Source: an uncultured Calothrix sp. (GTDB taxonomy: Bacteria; Cyanobacteriota; Cyanobacteriia; Cyanobacteriales; Nostocaceae). From it: 34,785 nucleotides of DNA. Below are positions 8,648 through 17,141 of the stretch, one piece after another; position 1 is the stretch's first letter, and every line of letters begins with the position of its first letter. The stretch spans positions 1 to 34,785 of the forward strand of contig CALJJQ010000164.1 of assembly GCA_937973965.1 (NCBI GenBank), given 5' to 3'. Made by a program: the position numbers and the translations under genes. Below the pieces are notes generated by a model. The model ran no database searches. It saw only the letters and a program-made list of their open reading frames with translations, and was not told where the DNA came from.

Positions 8648-9442
8648 TTATTGGTATTCAACAAACATGGTGGAACCTTGTATGTAAACTTTTGTGATTT
8701 TGCCAATATTTAAAGCTTTCATTACAGGAGAAAAAGCTGCTGCTAATTGATTACGGGTTGTGGGATTATCTAATTGAGCGCGAACTGCATTTTCTATCCC
8801 CACAGCAATTTGTCTTTTGTAACTATTACCGCAGAAATTAATCGTTTTAAATTTACAAATCCCTCCTGCTTGAATATTTGCGTCAAAATTTACTTCCACT
8901 TGATTGTAGGTTAAACGTCCTTGACTGTCGTTTCCAGGGGTTAAATAGACATCTAAACGCATATTATCCATTTCTACATCCGGCGCACCTTTGTCACCCA
9001 GATCGACGAATTTTGCGGTATGATAACCTTTTAATTCGGTTCCATTACTTTCAAAGAGTAGGGTGACTTTAAAGCGATTTCCGTCTTGTTTAATATCAAA
9101 GCTGGAGAGATTCACGTCATTGACGTAGTATCTTAACCAACCATAGGAACCTGCATCTACTTTTGTTTCGGGAATCGTGAATATTTGCTTATTCCCACCC
9201 AAGGATTTACCAAATTGAATGTAGGAAGAATTACTTTTGTGATAACTACTACCGCTTTTACTGCCAAGATTATGTAAATGTAATTGTGTTCCTTTCAAAG
9301 AGTCTTTAATTAAATTAGCAACCAATGTTGCATTCATTTTTCTGACTTGAGTTTGAGCCAGCACTGGTGCAGTCATATTTATCACACTAGAAACCGCGAT
9401 CGCGCTACCTAACACGAACAGATTAAGTGATTTTGATAACAT
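8648..9442 (-). CDS. Secreted protein of unknown function, 264 aa
   Basis: An N-terminal signal peptide is clear: LNLFVLGSAIAVSSVINM, then TAPVLAQT with cleavage after ALAQ-like VLAQ (about residue 30). The mature part is rich in beta-strand, Gly and Asn (SKSGSSYHKSNSSYIQFGKS, GWLRYYVNDVNLSSFDIKQD, RFKVTLLFESNGTELKGY). It has one likely disulfide pair (CKFKTINFCG). It ends with helices that resemble the tail of lipid- or surface-binding exported proteins. I do not recognise a named family. It is preceded by a 10-bp inverted repeat 11 bases from the start codon, a possible operator. Confidence 0.7.
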   Translation of the reverse strand: MLSKSLNLFVLGSAIAVSSVINMTAPVLAQTQVRKMNATLVANLIKDSLKGTQLHLHNLGSKSGSSYHKSNSSYIQFGKSLGGNKQIFTIPETKVDAGSYGWLRYYVNDVNLSSFDIKQDGNRFKVTLLFESNGTELKGYHTAKFVDLGDKGAPDVEMDNMRLDVYLTPGNDSQGRLTYNQVEVNFDANIQAGGICKFKTINFCGNSYKRQIAVGIENAVRAQLDNPTTRNQLAAAFSPVMKALNIGKITKVYIQGSTMFVEYQ

Positions 9443-9452
9443 AGTATTTATA

Positions 9453-9489
9453 CTAGTAGTAATGTGTGGATTAACATACTTACTACTAG
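9453..9489. promoter_or_regulatory. 10-bp inverted repeat upstream of the secreted-protein gene (putative operator)
   Basis: CTAGTAGTAA (9453-9462) is the exact reverse complement of TTACTACTAG (9480-9489), with a 17-base spacer. The repeat begins 11 bases upstream of the ATG at 9442, where a dimeric repressor or an mRNA hairpin could control expression. The arms are unlike the other repeats in the window, which argues for a local function. No binding protein can be named. Confidence 0.4.
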
Positions 9490-9554
9490 ATATGACTTGC
9501 GGCTTTTATGCAGGTCTGCCCACAGAAAACTTCTATCCTAATTACTGTGACTTA

Positions 9555-9782
9555 GGGCTTGCTGAAAAATGCTAAAAGTCTTATTAGCCTTTGGAGGGTA
9601 TTTTCAGTTGCCAAAAGTGCAAACAATAGGCATACAGAGCAAAAAACCTTGCATCTGTAATTTTTAGGAGCCAATAATAAAGAGGAATTTGGGGTTAAAA
9701 CTCCCTAGTACAGACGCGATATATCGCGTCTCTCCCTACTCCCTCCTCCCTTCCCTCACTAAAAGACTTTTACAGCAAACCC
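9555..9782 (-). mobile_element. Complete TA-flanked MITE-like element, 228 bp
   Basis: The ends are imperfect terminal inverted repeats: GGGCTTGCTGAAAAA on the left, and GGGTTTGCTGTAAAAG read inward from the right. TA dinucleotides flank both ends (9553-9554 and 9783-9784), as expected for a two-base TA target duplication. The element has no coding capacity and carries the palindrome agacgcgatatatcgcgtct at 9712-9731. Related copies or ends occur at 3334, 8402 and 10868, so it is a non-autonomous family, presumably moved by a transposase encoded elsewhere. Its right end supplies the G of the TAG stop of the neighbouring gene. Confidence 0.75.
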
Positions 9783-10261
9783 TACTTATCAGCAGAAGCC
9801 AAAGCTTCGTCGAGGGTTTTACGAGCATTTTCAGCTTGAGCGCGTGCTTCTCGATAGCGGAGGTTGGCTTGAGCGTAGTTTTTCAAAACTTTAAAGCCTT
9901 CCTTGAGACGGGAAACGTCTTCTTCGCTAACGGGTTCATCGGAAAACAGAACATCGATGGCTTTGCGAATTTCTAAGGCTTCGCTACGGGATTCCTGAAC
10001 TTTGAGTTTCAGGGTGGCTAAATGGTTTAAAACTTGAACCGCTTGGGTAATTGCATCTTCGTCGGTTGCGGTTTGTAATTTTGGTTCCTTAACTTCGATT
10101 AGTTGCTGAGGGCTAAACCCTTCTTCTAATTCGGTCGGTAATTCTCCCGAATCCATTAATTCCACCAGCTGATCCATTGCTTTTTCACGAGCTTTGGCGG
10201 AATCTTTTCCAGGAACATTGATAATGACTTCTGGGCTTTGAGCGAGCGTATACTGAACCAT
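9782..10261 (-). CDS. Conserved cyanobacterial helical protein, 159 aa
   Basis: The protein is soluble, acidic and mostly helical. It has an N-terminal strand (PEVIINVPGKDSAKAREKAM) followed by LVELMDSGELPTELEEGFSP and a long heptad-like helical region (LNHLATLKLKVQESRSEALE, then a second helix ending RYREARAQAENARKTLDEAL). There is no signal peptide and no catalytic motif. I recognise it as a conserved cyanobacterial protein without known function. The TAG stop at 9784-9782 is made of a TA target and the first G of the adjacent MITE-like element, yet the protein end looks natural (ASADK). Confidence 0.75.
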   Translation of the reverse strand: MVQYTLAQSPEVIINVPGKDSAKAREKAMDQLVELMDSGELPTELEEGFSPQQLIEVKEPKLQTATDEDAITQAVQVLNHLATLKLKVQESRSEALEIRKAIDVLFSDEPVSEEDVSRLKEGFKVLKNYAQANLRYREARAQAENARKTLDEALASADK

Positions 10262-10400
10262 ATGAAGGCTACATCTGTGCGGCGTGTACTTAGTATATTA
10301 CAGCAGAATGCTCTCCACTCAAATTGCTCAAAAAAAGGATTTACAGAGGCTGTGGGTGTTAGTACACTGGCGACACAGCCTGGTTGATATGGAACAAGTA

Positions 10401-10775
10401 TTAAAATATCCTAAAGATAAATGGATAACGGAAAGGTTCATCCGGCATACTCAAGCAATGAGCGATCGCCCAAAAAGTCAAACCCCAGTGTAATAGGTAT
10501 CCGAAAGCGACTACAGGGAAAAAGATAATCCCCCCAATACCGAAAGTGACCCAGGAAATAAAGGCAATAGGTGCGCCAATCACTGTTCCCCAAAACCAGA
10601 CGTTGAGGTGGAAGTTAATCGATTCATTGGCATTTGTTTTCACAACCGGGTCATCGGAAATTAACTTTACAACTATGGGTACTCCAATGGAAAATAGTAG
10701 AGTGCTAAAAAATATGGCTGCATGGGACAGACAGGATAAAAATTTACGCTTATCAGTGTTGTATGAAGCTTGCAT
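10401..10775 (-). CDS. DUF4870-type small membrane protein
   Basis: The 124-residue protein fits the DUF4870 pattern: an N-terminal CLSHAAIFFSTLLFSIGVPI helix, then the KLISDDPVVKTNANESINFH signature (Asn-Glu-Ser-Ile-Asn-Phe), then two more membrane helices (WFWGTVIGAPIAFISWVTFG and VVAFGYLLHWGLTFWAIAHC). Three to four transmembrane segments are expected in the plasma or thylakoid membrane. The ATG at 10775 is preceded by a good GGAGG about 10 bases upstream. Function is unknown; the fold is shared with Tic20-like proteins. No operon partner is apparent. Confidence 0.85.
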   Translation of the reverse strand: MQASYNTDKRKFLSCLSHAAIFFSTLLFSIGVPIVVKLISDDPVVKTNANESINFHLNVWFWGTVIGAPIAFISWVTFGIGGIIFFPVVAFGYLLHWGLTFWAIAHCLSMPDEPFRYPFIFRIF

Positions 10776-11192
10776 TCCGGTGAATCCTCCAGTTGTTGAT
10801 TAATTTCAATTAATCCAATTGTAATTTACCGTTTTGGGTGAGAAAACAGAATACGTGAGACTAAATAGGGTCTGCTGTAAAAGTCTTTTCGTGAGGGTAG
10901 GGAGTAGGGAGTAGGGAACAGGGAGTGGGGAATAGTTTTAACCCTGCGGATTCCACTTTTCACTGGCTGCAAAAATTAATTATAAGTAAGTGCCCGGTTT
11001 TTTTAGGCTTTCCATGCCTATTCCTTGGCGTTTTGAGAACAGTATACCTAAAGGGATGTTTGTCAAGTATTAATTATCACTTTTTTGGCTATCGTCCTGA
11101 CTCTGGACTTGGGGTCACAAAGCTGATTTTTCCTTCGAGAGTACAGACGCGACATGTCGTGTCTCTCCCTATTCCCCATTCCCTACTCCCTT
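10776..11192. repeat. Diverged copy of the small element (10868 onwards) in a gene-free spacer
   Basis: At 10866-10867 a TA precedes GGGTCTGCTGTAAAAG, the terminal sequence of the 9555-9782 element. Internal similarity continues to about 11055 (CTGGCTGCAAAAATTA; ATGCCTATTCC). The right part is different and ends with the palindrome agacgcgacatgtcgtgtct (11145-11164) and a pyrimidine-rich heptad tract, directly before the dhaL stop at 11193. No gene is evident in the rest. Confidence 0.6.
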
Positions 11193-11813
11193 TTACACAC
11201 TTTCATACAAACTTTTGAGCATCAAATACAAGGAAGTTGCACCGGGGTCTTGATGACCGATACTGCGATCGCCTAAATAACTTGCACGTCCTTTCTTTGC
11301 TTGCATGGCTTTGGTGCTAATCATTCCCTGTTCACAAGCTGCTACGGTTAACTGCATGGCTTCCTGCATCAGTTTACCATCCTGAACTGCTTGGGCAAAT
11401 GCCAAAACAGCGGGGTACAATGCATCAACCATTGTTTTATCTCCTAATTGGGTTTTCCCCCGTTCTACAATCCCCTGTAAACCTGCTTGCAGTAGGGTCA
11501 GCATATCGTGTTCATCTAATTCATGTTTTCCGGCGATCGCTGCACTCGCTCGTAAAAAAAATGTCCCATACAATGGCCCACTTGCACCACCAATACTCGA
11601 TATCAGGGTCATACTGGCACTTTTGAGGGTAGTACCGATATCTTTGTCTTCTAAAGTAGGTAATTGGGCTTGTAATTTTTTTAACCCTCGCTCCATATTA
11701 ATCCCGTGGTCAGCATCACCAATCGCTGCGTCCAGTTGGGTTAAATATTCTTTATTTTTATCTATTGTGGTGGCAAATCGTTGCAACCAGCGTAAAATTT
11801 GTTCCTGATTCAT
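11193..11813 (-). CDS. dhaL: Dihydroxyacetone kinase, ADP-binding subunit DhaL
   Basis: The 206-residue length matches DhaL. The nucleotide-Mg site is present as LDAAIGDADHGINM (Asp28, Asp33, Asp35), and SIGGASGPLYGTFF (residues ~73-86) and GDRSIGHQDPGATSLYLM near the end are family hallmarks. DhaL holds the nucleotide that phosphorylates dihydroxyacetone bound in DhaK, giving DHAP in the cytoplasm. It lies downstream of dhaK on the same strand, 141 bases away. No DhaM-type phosphotransferase gene is in the window, so it is open whether the pair uses ATP or a PTS donor. Confidence 0.95.
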   Translation of the reverse strand: MNQEQILRWLQRFATTIDKNKEYLTQLDAAIGDADHGINMERGLKKLQAQLPTLEDKDIGTTLKSASMTLISSIGGASGPLYGTFFLRASAAIAGKHELDEHDMLTLLQAGLQGIVERGKTQLGDKTMVDALYPAVLAFAQAVQDGKLMQEAMQLTVAACEQGMISTKAMQAKKGRASYLGDRSIGHQDPGATSLYLMLKSLYESV

Positions 11814-11858
11814 AAAATTTTAGATATTTGAGATGAAAAGGGAGTGGGGAATAGGGAG

Positions 11859-11878
11859 AGACGTGATATATCGCGTCT
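11859..11878. repeat. Dispersed palindrome between dhaK and dhaL
   Basis: The 20-base near-palindrome agacgtgatatatcgcgtct has one T opposite G, so the arms still pair through a wobble in RNA. It belongs to the same family as the copies at 8445, 9712 and 26272. It sits inside the dhaK-dhaL gap and would form a hairpin in a joint transcript. Confidence 0.6.
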
Positions 11879-11954
11879 GTACGTTGGGGAAAAGGGGCAT
11901 AGATAGAGGTATACTAATATCCATATCTCCCCCTAAATCCCCTGCTTTTTAAAT

Positions 11955-13028
11955 TCAAACTCCCCAGCGCCAAGTTGGTGTATGGACGGGTGCGTCCCAT
12001 AGATCCATCATCTCATCATCTACCTGGAGAAATGTTACTGAGCATCCTTCCATCTCCAAGGAGGTAATATAGGAGCCGATTAAATTGCGCACTATGTTCA
12101 AACCGTGCTGGGAACAAATTTGGGCAACGCGACGATAAATAATATAAAGTTCGGAAATTGGAGTTCCCCCCATACCATTCACAAATACTAAAATGTTACT
12201 ACCCGGTTGAAAGGGAAAATCCGTGGCTTCGATGTCAATCCAACCGTCCTGCTCCTCATCCCATTCCCGCATTATCCTGGTATAGCCGGAATCTTCTAAA
12301 ATCGATAAAGTCAACATCTCGGCGATTTCATTGGCGGTTTTTAAGGGTAATCTTTGTCTCCCTGGTTCTCCGTGAATACCGATACCTACTTCCATTTCGC
12401 GATCACCTAATGTAAATGTGGGGGTCGCTCGCACTGGAACAATGCAGGATGTCAGCGCTAACCCCATACTACGCCCATTCAGGTTGACGCGACGACACAA
12501 TTCCACTAATTTATCTAGTGGGTATCCCCGCTCTGCTGCCGCTCCACAAATCTTCTCCGCTAGTACTGTAGTACCTACACCCCTTCTTCCCTGGGTGTAT
12601 AAACTGTCCTTGACAGCGACATCATCATCAATCACGATATTGCGGACGCGTATTCCTTCACACCGCGCCATTTCCAGGGCCATTTCAAAGTTCATCACAT
12701 CGCCACTGTAATTTTTGACGATATAAAGAACACCCGCACCCCCATCAACCTTTTGAGTAGCGGCCAACATTTGGTCTGGTGTTGGTGAGGTGAACACCTC
12801 CCCTGGACAAGCTGCATCCAGCATCCCCATTCCCACAAAGCCGGTGTGCATTGGTTCGTGTCCACTGCCACCCCCAGAAATAATTGCTACTTTGTTGACT
12901 AAGGGTACATCTTGACGACAGACAAAAGTCGGCTCAAAATGAACTTGAATCAGATGGGAATGGGCAGCTGCCATACCCTCTAAACTTTCGCGAACAAAGT
13001 CTTCGGGTTGATTGATCAGCTTTTTCAT
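11955..13028 (-). CDS. dhaK: Dihydroxyacetone kinase, substrate-binding subunit DhaK
   Basis: From the ATG at 13028 the protein has 357 residues and begins [18 protein letters not shown], the usual DhaK N-terminus. An upstream in-frame start at 13079 adds 17 unconserved residues and would overlap an inverted repeat, so it is disfavoured. The active site is intact: [15 protein letters not shown] with His57, [12 protein letters not shown] with Asp110, and GIGIHGEPG with His219, the residue that binds dihydroxyacetone covalently. With DhaL it phosphorylates dihydroxyacetone to DHAP. A short purine-rich GAAGAG lies before the start. The stop is TGA at 11955. Confidence 0.95.
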   Translation of the reverse strand: MKKLINQPEDFVRESLEGMAAAHSHLIQVHFEPTFVCRQDVPLVNKVAIISGGGSGHEPMHTGFVGMGMLDAACPGEVFTSPTPDQMLAATQKVDGGAGVLYIVKNYSGDVMNFEMALEMARCEGIRVRNIVIDDDVAVKDSLYTQGRRGVGTTVLAEKICGAAAERGYPLDKLVELCRRVNLNGRSMGLALTSCIVPVRATPTFTLGDREMEVGIGIHGEPGRQRLPLKTANEIAEMLTLSILEDSGYTRIMREWDEEQDGWIDIEATDFPFQPGSNILVFVNGMGGTPISELYIIYRRVAQICSQHGLNIVRNLIGSYITSLEMEGCSVTFLQVDDEMMDLWDAPVHTPTWRWGV

Positions 13029-13067
13029 CGTCTCTTCACCACTGGTAAGGAAGCCGCTAGGATAATC

Positions 13068-13097
13068 AGTTGACTTCACTATGTGCGGTAGTCAACT
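13068..13097. promoter_or_regulatory. 8-bp inverted repeat upstream of dhaK (possible operator)
   Basis: AGTTGACT (13068-13075) pairs exactly with AGTCAACT (13090-13097) across 14 bases. It begins 40 bases upstream of the chosen dhaK start and ends 8 bases before the stop of the HMA_2 gene. The arms resemble the GTTGAC heptamer family, so it may be a repeat rather than a regulator site. Confidence 0.3.
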
Positions 13098-13105
13098 TTA
13101 GAATA

Positions 13106-13708
13106 TTATCCTTCCTCTGGGAGCGATGCGGTATGCAACTTTAAGAAACTATCAAATGCATACCAAGCTAGTACATACCAGGGGATAATTTCTAGTTGTA
13201 GACCCTTAATTAGTAACTGACGCACCGATAAACAGGCTAAACCCAAGGGAAACAGAACCCGCAAATCGAATTCCCCATTGGTGGAGCGTTTAATTCGTCG
13301 ATTTAGATCAATAACCGTACTGGTGACAGTTTTGGCGGCAATAGTGTGATCTGTGCCAATATTCAAGATATCTCCCAGGATAATTCCAAAATCCTCCAAA
13401 ATCCCCATTACTTCTGTTAATTGAGAACTAGGGAAACGATGGTAAATGGTGATACTACCTTGATTTGTATTTGTGCGGACATCTGCAATCTCAGGATGGT
13501 TTAACAGGGTTTGTTGTAAATCCTGAAGATACATGCGATCGCTGTGACTAACTCGTAATCGTAAGCGACCGGGGGTATGACTAATTACCTGGGTGGGAAT
13601 ATTCGTCAATATTTTGGTTTGGCTATGGGGAGATGAATTAGTTTTGCTGTTTGGTTTTTTCATCTTTGTTGGTATTTTCACAGTTCCAACAAATCCATTA
13701 TTTGCCAT
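13106..13708 (-). CDS. HMA_2 domain protein with C-terminal membrane segment
   Basis: The ATG at 13708 is chosen because AAGGAG lies 8 bases upstream; a TTG two codons earlier is less likely. The protein has 200 residues. An HMA_2-type ferredoxin-like domain covers ~40-93 (VISHTPGRLRLRV, then PEIADVRTNTNQGSITIYHRF). The metal-binding CxxC of classical HMA domains is absent; the loop is HTPGR instead. A hydrophobic region at ~148-190 (FPLGLACLSVRQLLIKGL; IPWYVLAWYAFDSFLKL) suggests membrane attachment. It belongs with the ATPase, DUF5132 and double-HMA genes upstream on the same strand. Confidence 0.85.
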   Translation of the reverse strand: MANNGFVGTVKIPTKMKKPNSKTNSSPHSQTKILTNIPTQVISHTPGRLRLRVSHSDRMYLQDLQQTLLNHPEIADVRTNTNQGSITIYHRFPSSQLTEVMGILEDFGIILGDILNIGTDHTIAAKTVTSTVIDLNRRIKRSTNGEFDLRVLFPLGLACLSVRQLLIKGLQLEIIPWYVLAWYAFDSFLKLHTASLPEEG

Positions 13709-13714
13709 TTTCAA

Positions 13715-14168
13715 TGCTCCTTGGGGTTTGCCTGACGGAATTTTGGATTTGAGACAGGAAGTAGGGAATAGGGAGTTGTAGGAGAATCAACCCGTTACTC
13801 AAAACTGATGGATTACTTCATCAAAATGCAGAAACTTATGGTTTTTGGAAGTAGCCGACATGTAATGCTGACACCAGAACCTGTGAAAGTGATTTTTCTA
13901 TCTGTAGAGACGACCCGACGGGTCGTCTCTACTCCCTACTCCCTACTCCCTATTCCCTACCTTTCAAGGGTAGGGTTTTTCTAATCTCGAAAATAGTTGA
14001 GAATTTTCTCAACTGCCTCACGAGGTTTCGTTGTTTCCAGATTTGAGCGTAGGCTGAAATAGACAAAAAACGACCAAATACCTACCTTTGTAAGCTATTC
14101 CCTACTCCCTATTATTTATTCCCCAACCTCTGCATCCAGAAGTCGGGGAAAAGTTAAAACCAAGTAGC
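13715..14168. repeat. Spacer with a 29-base perfect palindrome and heptad tract
   Basis: GTAGAGACGACCCG (13904-13917) pairs perfectly with CGGGTCGTCTCTAC (13919-13932) around a single A. Four heptads follow directly (ACTCCCT three times, then ATTCCCT; 13931-13958). Upstream, 13868-13898 is a copy of the GCTGACACC...TTTTTC motif. The spacer has no convincing gene. The perfect stem could act as a transcript 3' structure for the DUF5132 gene, but no T-run follows it. Confidence 0.7.
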
Positions 14169-14477
14169 TTACGCTTGACCGTTATCGGCGATCGCGTCAG
14201 CATGGGATGTTGCTTCAAAAGCTGGTAATTGCTTTGCTTCTGCTAATTCAGCCCTGGCTTCTGCGACTATATCTTCCCAAGTTTCACCCATTTCCGCAAA
14301 GGCTCCTTTGCTTTTTTCTAACAGGACTATTCCTCCTTTGACGACGGATTTGGCAATGGGTTTACCTACTCTAGCTACTACTGGAATTAAGACTGGAGCG
14401 AGTAAAACTGCACCAATTCCAGCAATAATTCCAGGTGCTCCTGCGTCTTCAACAAAGTCAGTAATTTTTGGTGCCAT
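14169..14477 (-). CDS. DUF5132 protein
   Basis: The 102-residue protein matches the DUF5132 pattern: a Gly/Ala/Val-rich hydrophobic segment (GIIAGIGAVLLAPVLIPVVA, residues ~16-35), then VGKPIAKSVVKGGIVLLEKS and an acidic helical tail (ETWEDIVAEARAELAEA). It probably sits in the membrane as a single-pass or hairpin protein. Translation should be strong, as GGAGGAG lies about 8 bases before the ATG. DUF5132 genes are often found next to HMA_2 proteins and heavy-metal-type ATPases in cyanobacteria, which is the arrangement here. Molecular function is unknown. Confidence 0.88.
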   Translation of the reverse strand: MAPKITDFVEDAGAPGIIAGIGAVLLAPVLIPVVARVGKPIAKSVVKGGIVLLEKSKGAFAEMGETWEDIVAEARAELAEAKQLPAFEATSHADAIADNGQA

Positions 14478-14858
14478 TTTGATTCTCCTCCAATATATTC
14501 AATCGGTTGGCAAAAGTGAATTGCGTCTGTTGATATCTCAATCTTAGTTTTGCTGAATTTGCTCAAAAATCAATCTGAAATTGGTTTTTTTGAGCTTCTA
14601 GTCAATTACTTCCAGCAAGTTTCACGAGATTGAGCATACCGATAAAGTTCCCCATCATACTGTTTCATTTCAATGGAATTCATCGTGCTTTAGACACAGT
14701 TAAGAAGTCATCCCATTTTGGATTAATCTCAAGAGCTTTATTTAGCTTTTCAGATGAACATCTCTTCCAAATTGGTTCACATTCGACCCGTCAGGATTAG
14801 AGACAACCTGACAGGTGGTCTCTACCTCTGTTGTAACTTACTTATCTGTCTTCGCTCG
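14478..14858. repeat. Spacer with an AGAGAC palindrome
   Basis: At 14798-14824 TAGAGACAACCTG and CAGGTGGTCTCTA surround a single A with one mismatch. This is the same outer stem as the 13904-13932 palindrome but with a different core. It lies 35 bases after the ATPase stop. The rest of the 381-base spacer shows nothing coding. Confidence 0.6.
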
Positions 14859-17123
14859 CTAAACTTCATCGATATTTGCAGTTTGACTTTTAAGAAGGGG
14901 ACGTAATCCGTTTACTCCAGCAACAACGGTGGAACCATTATTCACAACCGTAGCAGCTAAAGGATTTAAGCCAAATATAACTGCTATGATTAAGGCTGCT
15001 AAATTGGGAACCGCAATAATTCCCGTATTTTGATGGATTAAACGCTTGGCATTACGGGCGATTTCAATGGCTGCAATTAACCCGGACAAATCGTTTTGCA
15101 TTAACACCACATCGGCTGTTTCCCTGGCAATTTCCGAACCATGAGCGAAAGAAATTGATACATCGGCATAGGCAAGGGCTGGTGAATCGTTGATCCCGTC
15201 GCCGACAAAGGCTACGGTTCGACCAGATTCGTGCAATTCCCGCACCACCCGTGCTTTTTCTTCGGGGAAGGCTTCTGCATGGGTAAATTCAGGCAAAATC
15301 CCCAATTCCTGGGCAACGGCTGTGGCTGTACGCTGATTATCCCCCGTCAACATGTGTACCTCCACCCCTTCTACTTGCATCAGGGTATGGATGACGGATG
15401 GTGTTTCGGGACGAATCACATCGCTATAGCGAATAATACCTTTTAAGTGCCCATTACTAGCGACATAAATGGCATTTTGGGGATGTTCGGCTACTGCTGC
15501 TAAAGCATCCATATTCACTTCCATTTGCCGCAGGAATCTTTCACTTCCCACATACACCTGTTCGTCATCAATTAGGGCTGTCACCCCTAATCCCAGTTGG
15601 TAATCCCACTGACTGCGGGGTAATATTTCCACCTGGTGTTCCTGGGCATAGTTAATGACAGCTTCCGCAACCGGGTGAGTCAGACGCTGTTCTGCTGCCG
15701 CCGCGATCGCCATAATTCTTTCTGGAGTGGTATCGGGATCAAGACTTTCTACGCTCTTGACGGCAACTTTTCCCAGGGTCAATGTGCCGGTTTTATCAAA
15801 GACAATGGTGTCGATGGCGGCTAGTTGTTCCAAAGCGCGACCGCTACGAATCAATACTCCTCGACGGGCTGCTCCGGTCAGCGCTGCAAGGACGGTGGTG
15901 GGGACGGATACCCGGATACCGGTGGCAAAGTCTAAGGTGAGGACGCTGGCGGCTCTAGCGGGGTTACGGGTGGCAGCAAATACAATTCCACTCAGTAATA
16001 TTGTGGGGACAACGGCTTTCTGGGCGAGTTTGGCGGCGTAGTTTTCCATCCTGGTGTCGTGGATGGGAGCGTTTTCCATCAGTTGGATACTTTGACCGGC
16101 ACAGGTATCATTCCCAACTCGCTCTACCTGAATATACATGCAACCTTCCCGTACCAGGGTGGATGCGTAAACGCTTTGTCCTTGACGTTTGAGGATGGGG
16201 ACGGATTCACCGGTGAGTTTTTGTTCATCCAGTAGGGCTTGTCCTTTGACAATTATGCCATCAACGGGAACCTGTTCCCCTGGATAGACAATGACCGTAT
16301 TTCCTGGTTCGACTTCCGCGATGGGTACTTGCACTTTTTCCCCATCCTGTTCAATCCACGCAAATTGTCCCAGGGAACCAAGCAAATCGAGGGTTTGTTG
16401 TTTGGATGAACGCGCTGTGCGATCGCGGATATTTTCCCCGATTTCGATTAGGTTCAGCATCAATGCTGGTGTGAGGAATTGTCCTTGACAGGTGGTGATG
16501 GCGATCGCCATAAAATCTAGCAGGTCAATCGTAAATTTACCTTCCTGAAATAGTCCTAACCAGGCTTTTTGGAGTACGGGTAAGGTGGTAATTGCAATTG
16601 TCCCCGCAATTAGTAATGGAGGGATGGAGAAACCCAAGGGTCCTGCTAATACGGCCATTGTGGTAGCTAGGGTGGATAATTGCAATCCTGGCCAGTTGTT
16701 TTCCGGTGCTGGTGGGGTTTTCACCGGTTTGAGAACTACCACATCGCTTGCTGCTTGGACAAGATGGGTTAAATACGGCTTAATTTGGGTGTCGTGGGGG
16801 GAGGTGGGTGTGTATTTCACAACCAATGAAGCCGCAGCTGGTTTGATTCTGACTTCGGTGACTGTGGTTTCTGCTTCTAGTAAGGTTTGTAAACGTTGAC
16901 CATAGTCGGAGTCGTAACGCAAACGGGGAATGCGTATACGTATTCTTCCCGGTGTGACATGAACAACGCTGTATTCAACGATTTTCAGGGTCTGAGCGAC
17001 TCGAATTTCCGGTGATTGATAGCGCTTGGTGGGAGTAATTTGTTCAACAGAAACTACTTTCTCCTCGGCGATCGCATTAAGATGACTGGGGGAGGGTCGT
17101 AAATCCGTCTGGAGTTGTACCAT
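14859..17123 (-). CDS. P1B-like heavy-metal-type ATPase lacking the CPx motif
   Basis: The ATG at 17123 (754 residues) is preferred over an upstream TTG. Residues ~50-105 form a cysteine-free HMA_2-like domain (YSVVHVTPGRIRIRIPRL). The ATPase core is intact: TGES at 304-307 (actuator), DKTGTLT with the phosphorylated Asp443, a THP motif at 482-484 (His-Pro of P1B pumps), MLTGDN at 592-597, and VGDGINDSPAL from 640. The membrane metal site that normally reads CPC or SPC is instead DFATGIRVSVP, with F399-A400-T401 in place of Cys-Pro-Cys. The pump is probably active but its substrate cannot be a classical Cys-coordinated Cu or Zn ion. Neighbouring HMA_2 and DUF5132 genes on the same strand suggest one functional unit. 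Confidence 0.92.
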   Translation of the reverse strand: MVQLQTDLRPSPSHLNAIAEEKVVSVEQITPTKRYQSPEIRVAQTLKIVEYSVVHVTPGRIRIRIPRLRYDSDYGQRLQTLLEAETTVTEVRIKPAAASLVVKYTPTSPHDTQIKPYLTHLVQAASDVVVLKPVKTPPAPENNWPGLQLSTLATTMAVLAGPLGFSIPPLLIAGTIAITTLPVLQKAWLGLFQEGKFTIDLLDFMAIAITTCQGQFLTPALMLNLIEIGENIRDRTARSSKQQTLDLLGSLGQFAWIEQDGEKVQVPIAEVEPGNTVIVYPGEQVPVDGIIVKGQALLDEQKLTGESVPILKRQGQSVYASTLVREGCMYIQVERVGNDTCAGQSIQLMENAPIHDTRMENYAAKLAQKAVVPTILLSGIVFAATRNPARAASVLTLDFATGIRVSVPTTVLAALTGAARRGVLIRSGRALEQLAAIDTIVFDKTGTLTLGKVAVKSVESLDPDTTPERIMAIAAAAEQRLTHPVAEAVINYAQEHQVEILPRSQWDYQLGLGVTALIDDEQVYVGSERFLRQMEVNMDALAAVAEHPQNAIYVASNGHLKGIIRYSDVIRPETPSVIHTLMQVEGVEVHMLTGDNQRTATAVAQELGILPEFTHAEAFPEEKARVVRELHESGRTVAFVGDGINDSPALAYADVSISFAHGSEIARETADVVLMQNDLSGLIAAIEIARNAKRLIHQNTGIIAVPNLAALIIAVIFGLNPLAATVVNNGSTVVAGVNGLRPLLKSQTANIDEV

Positions 17124-17141
17124 TGCTCTACTCGCATACAA

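Noticed and set aside
10284-10493. Plus-strand 69-codon frame
   Set aside because: It overlaps the DUF4870 gene on the opposite strand and has no recognisable features.
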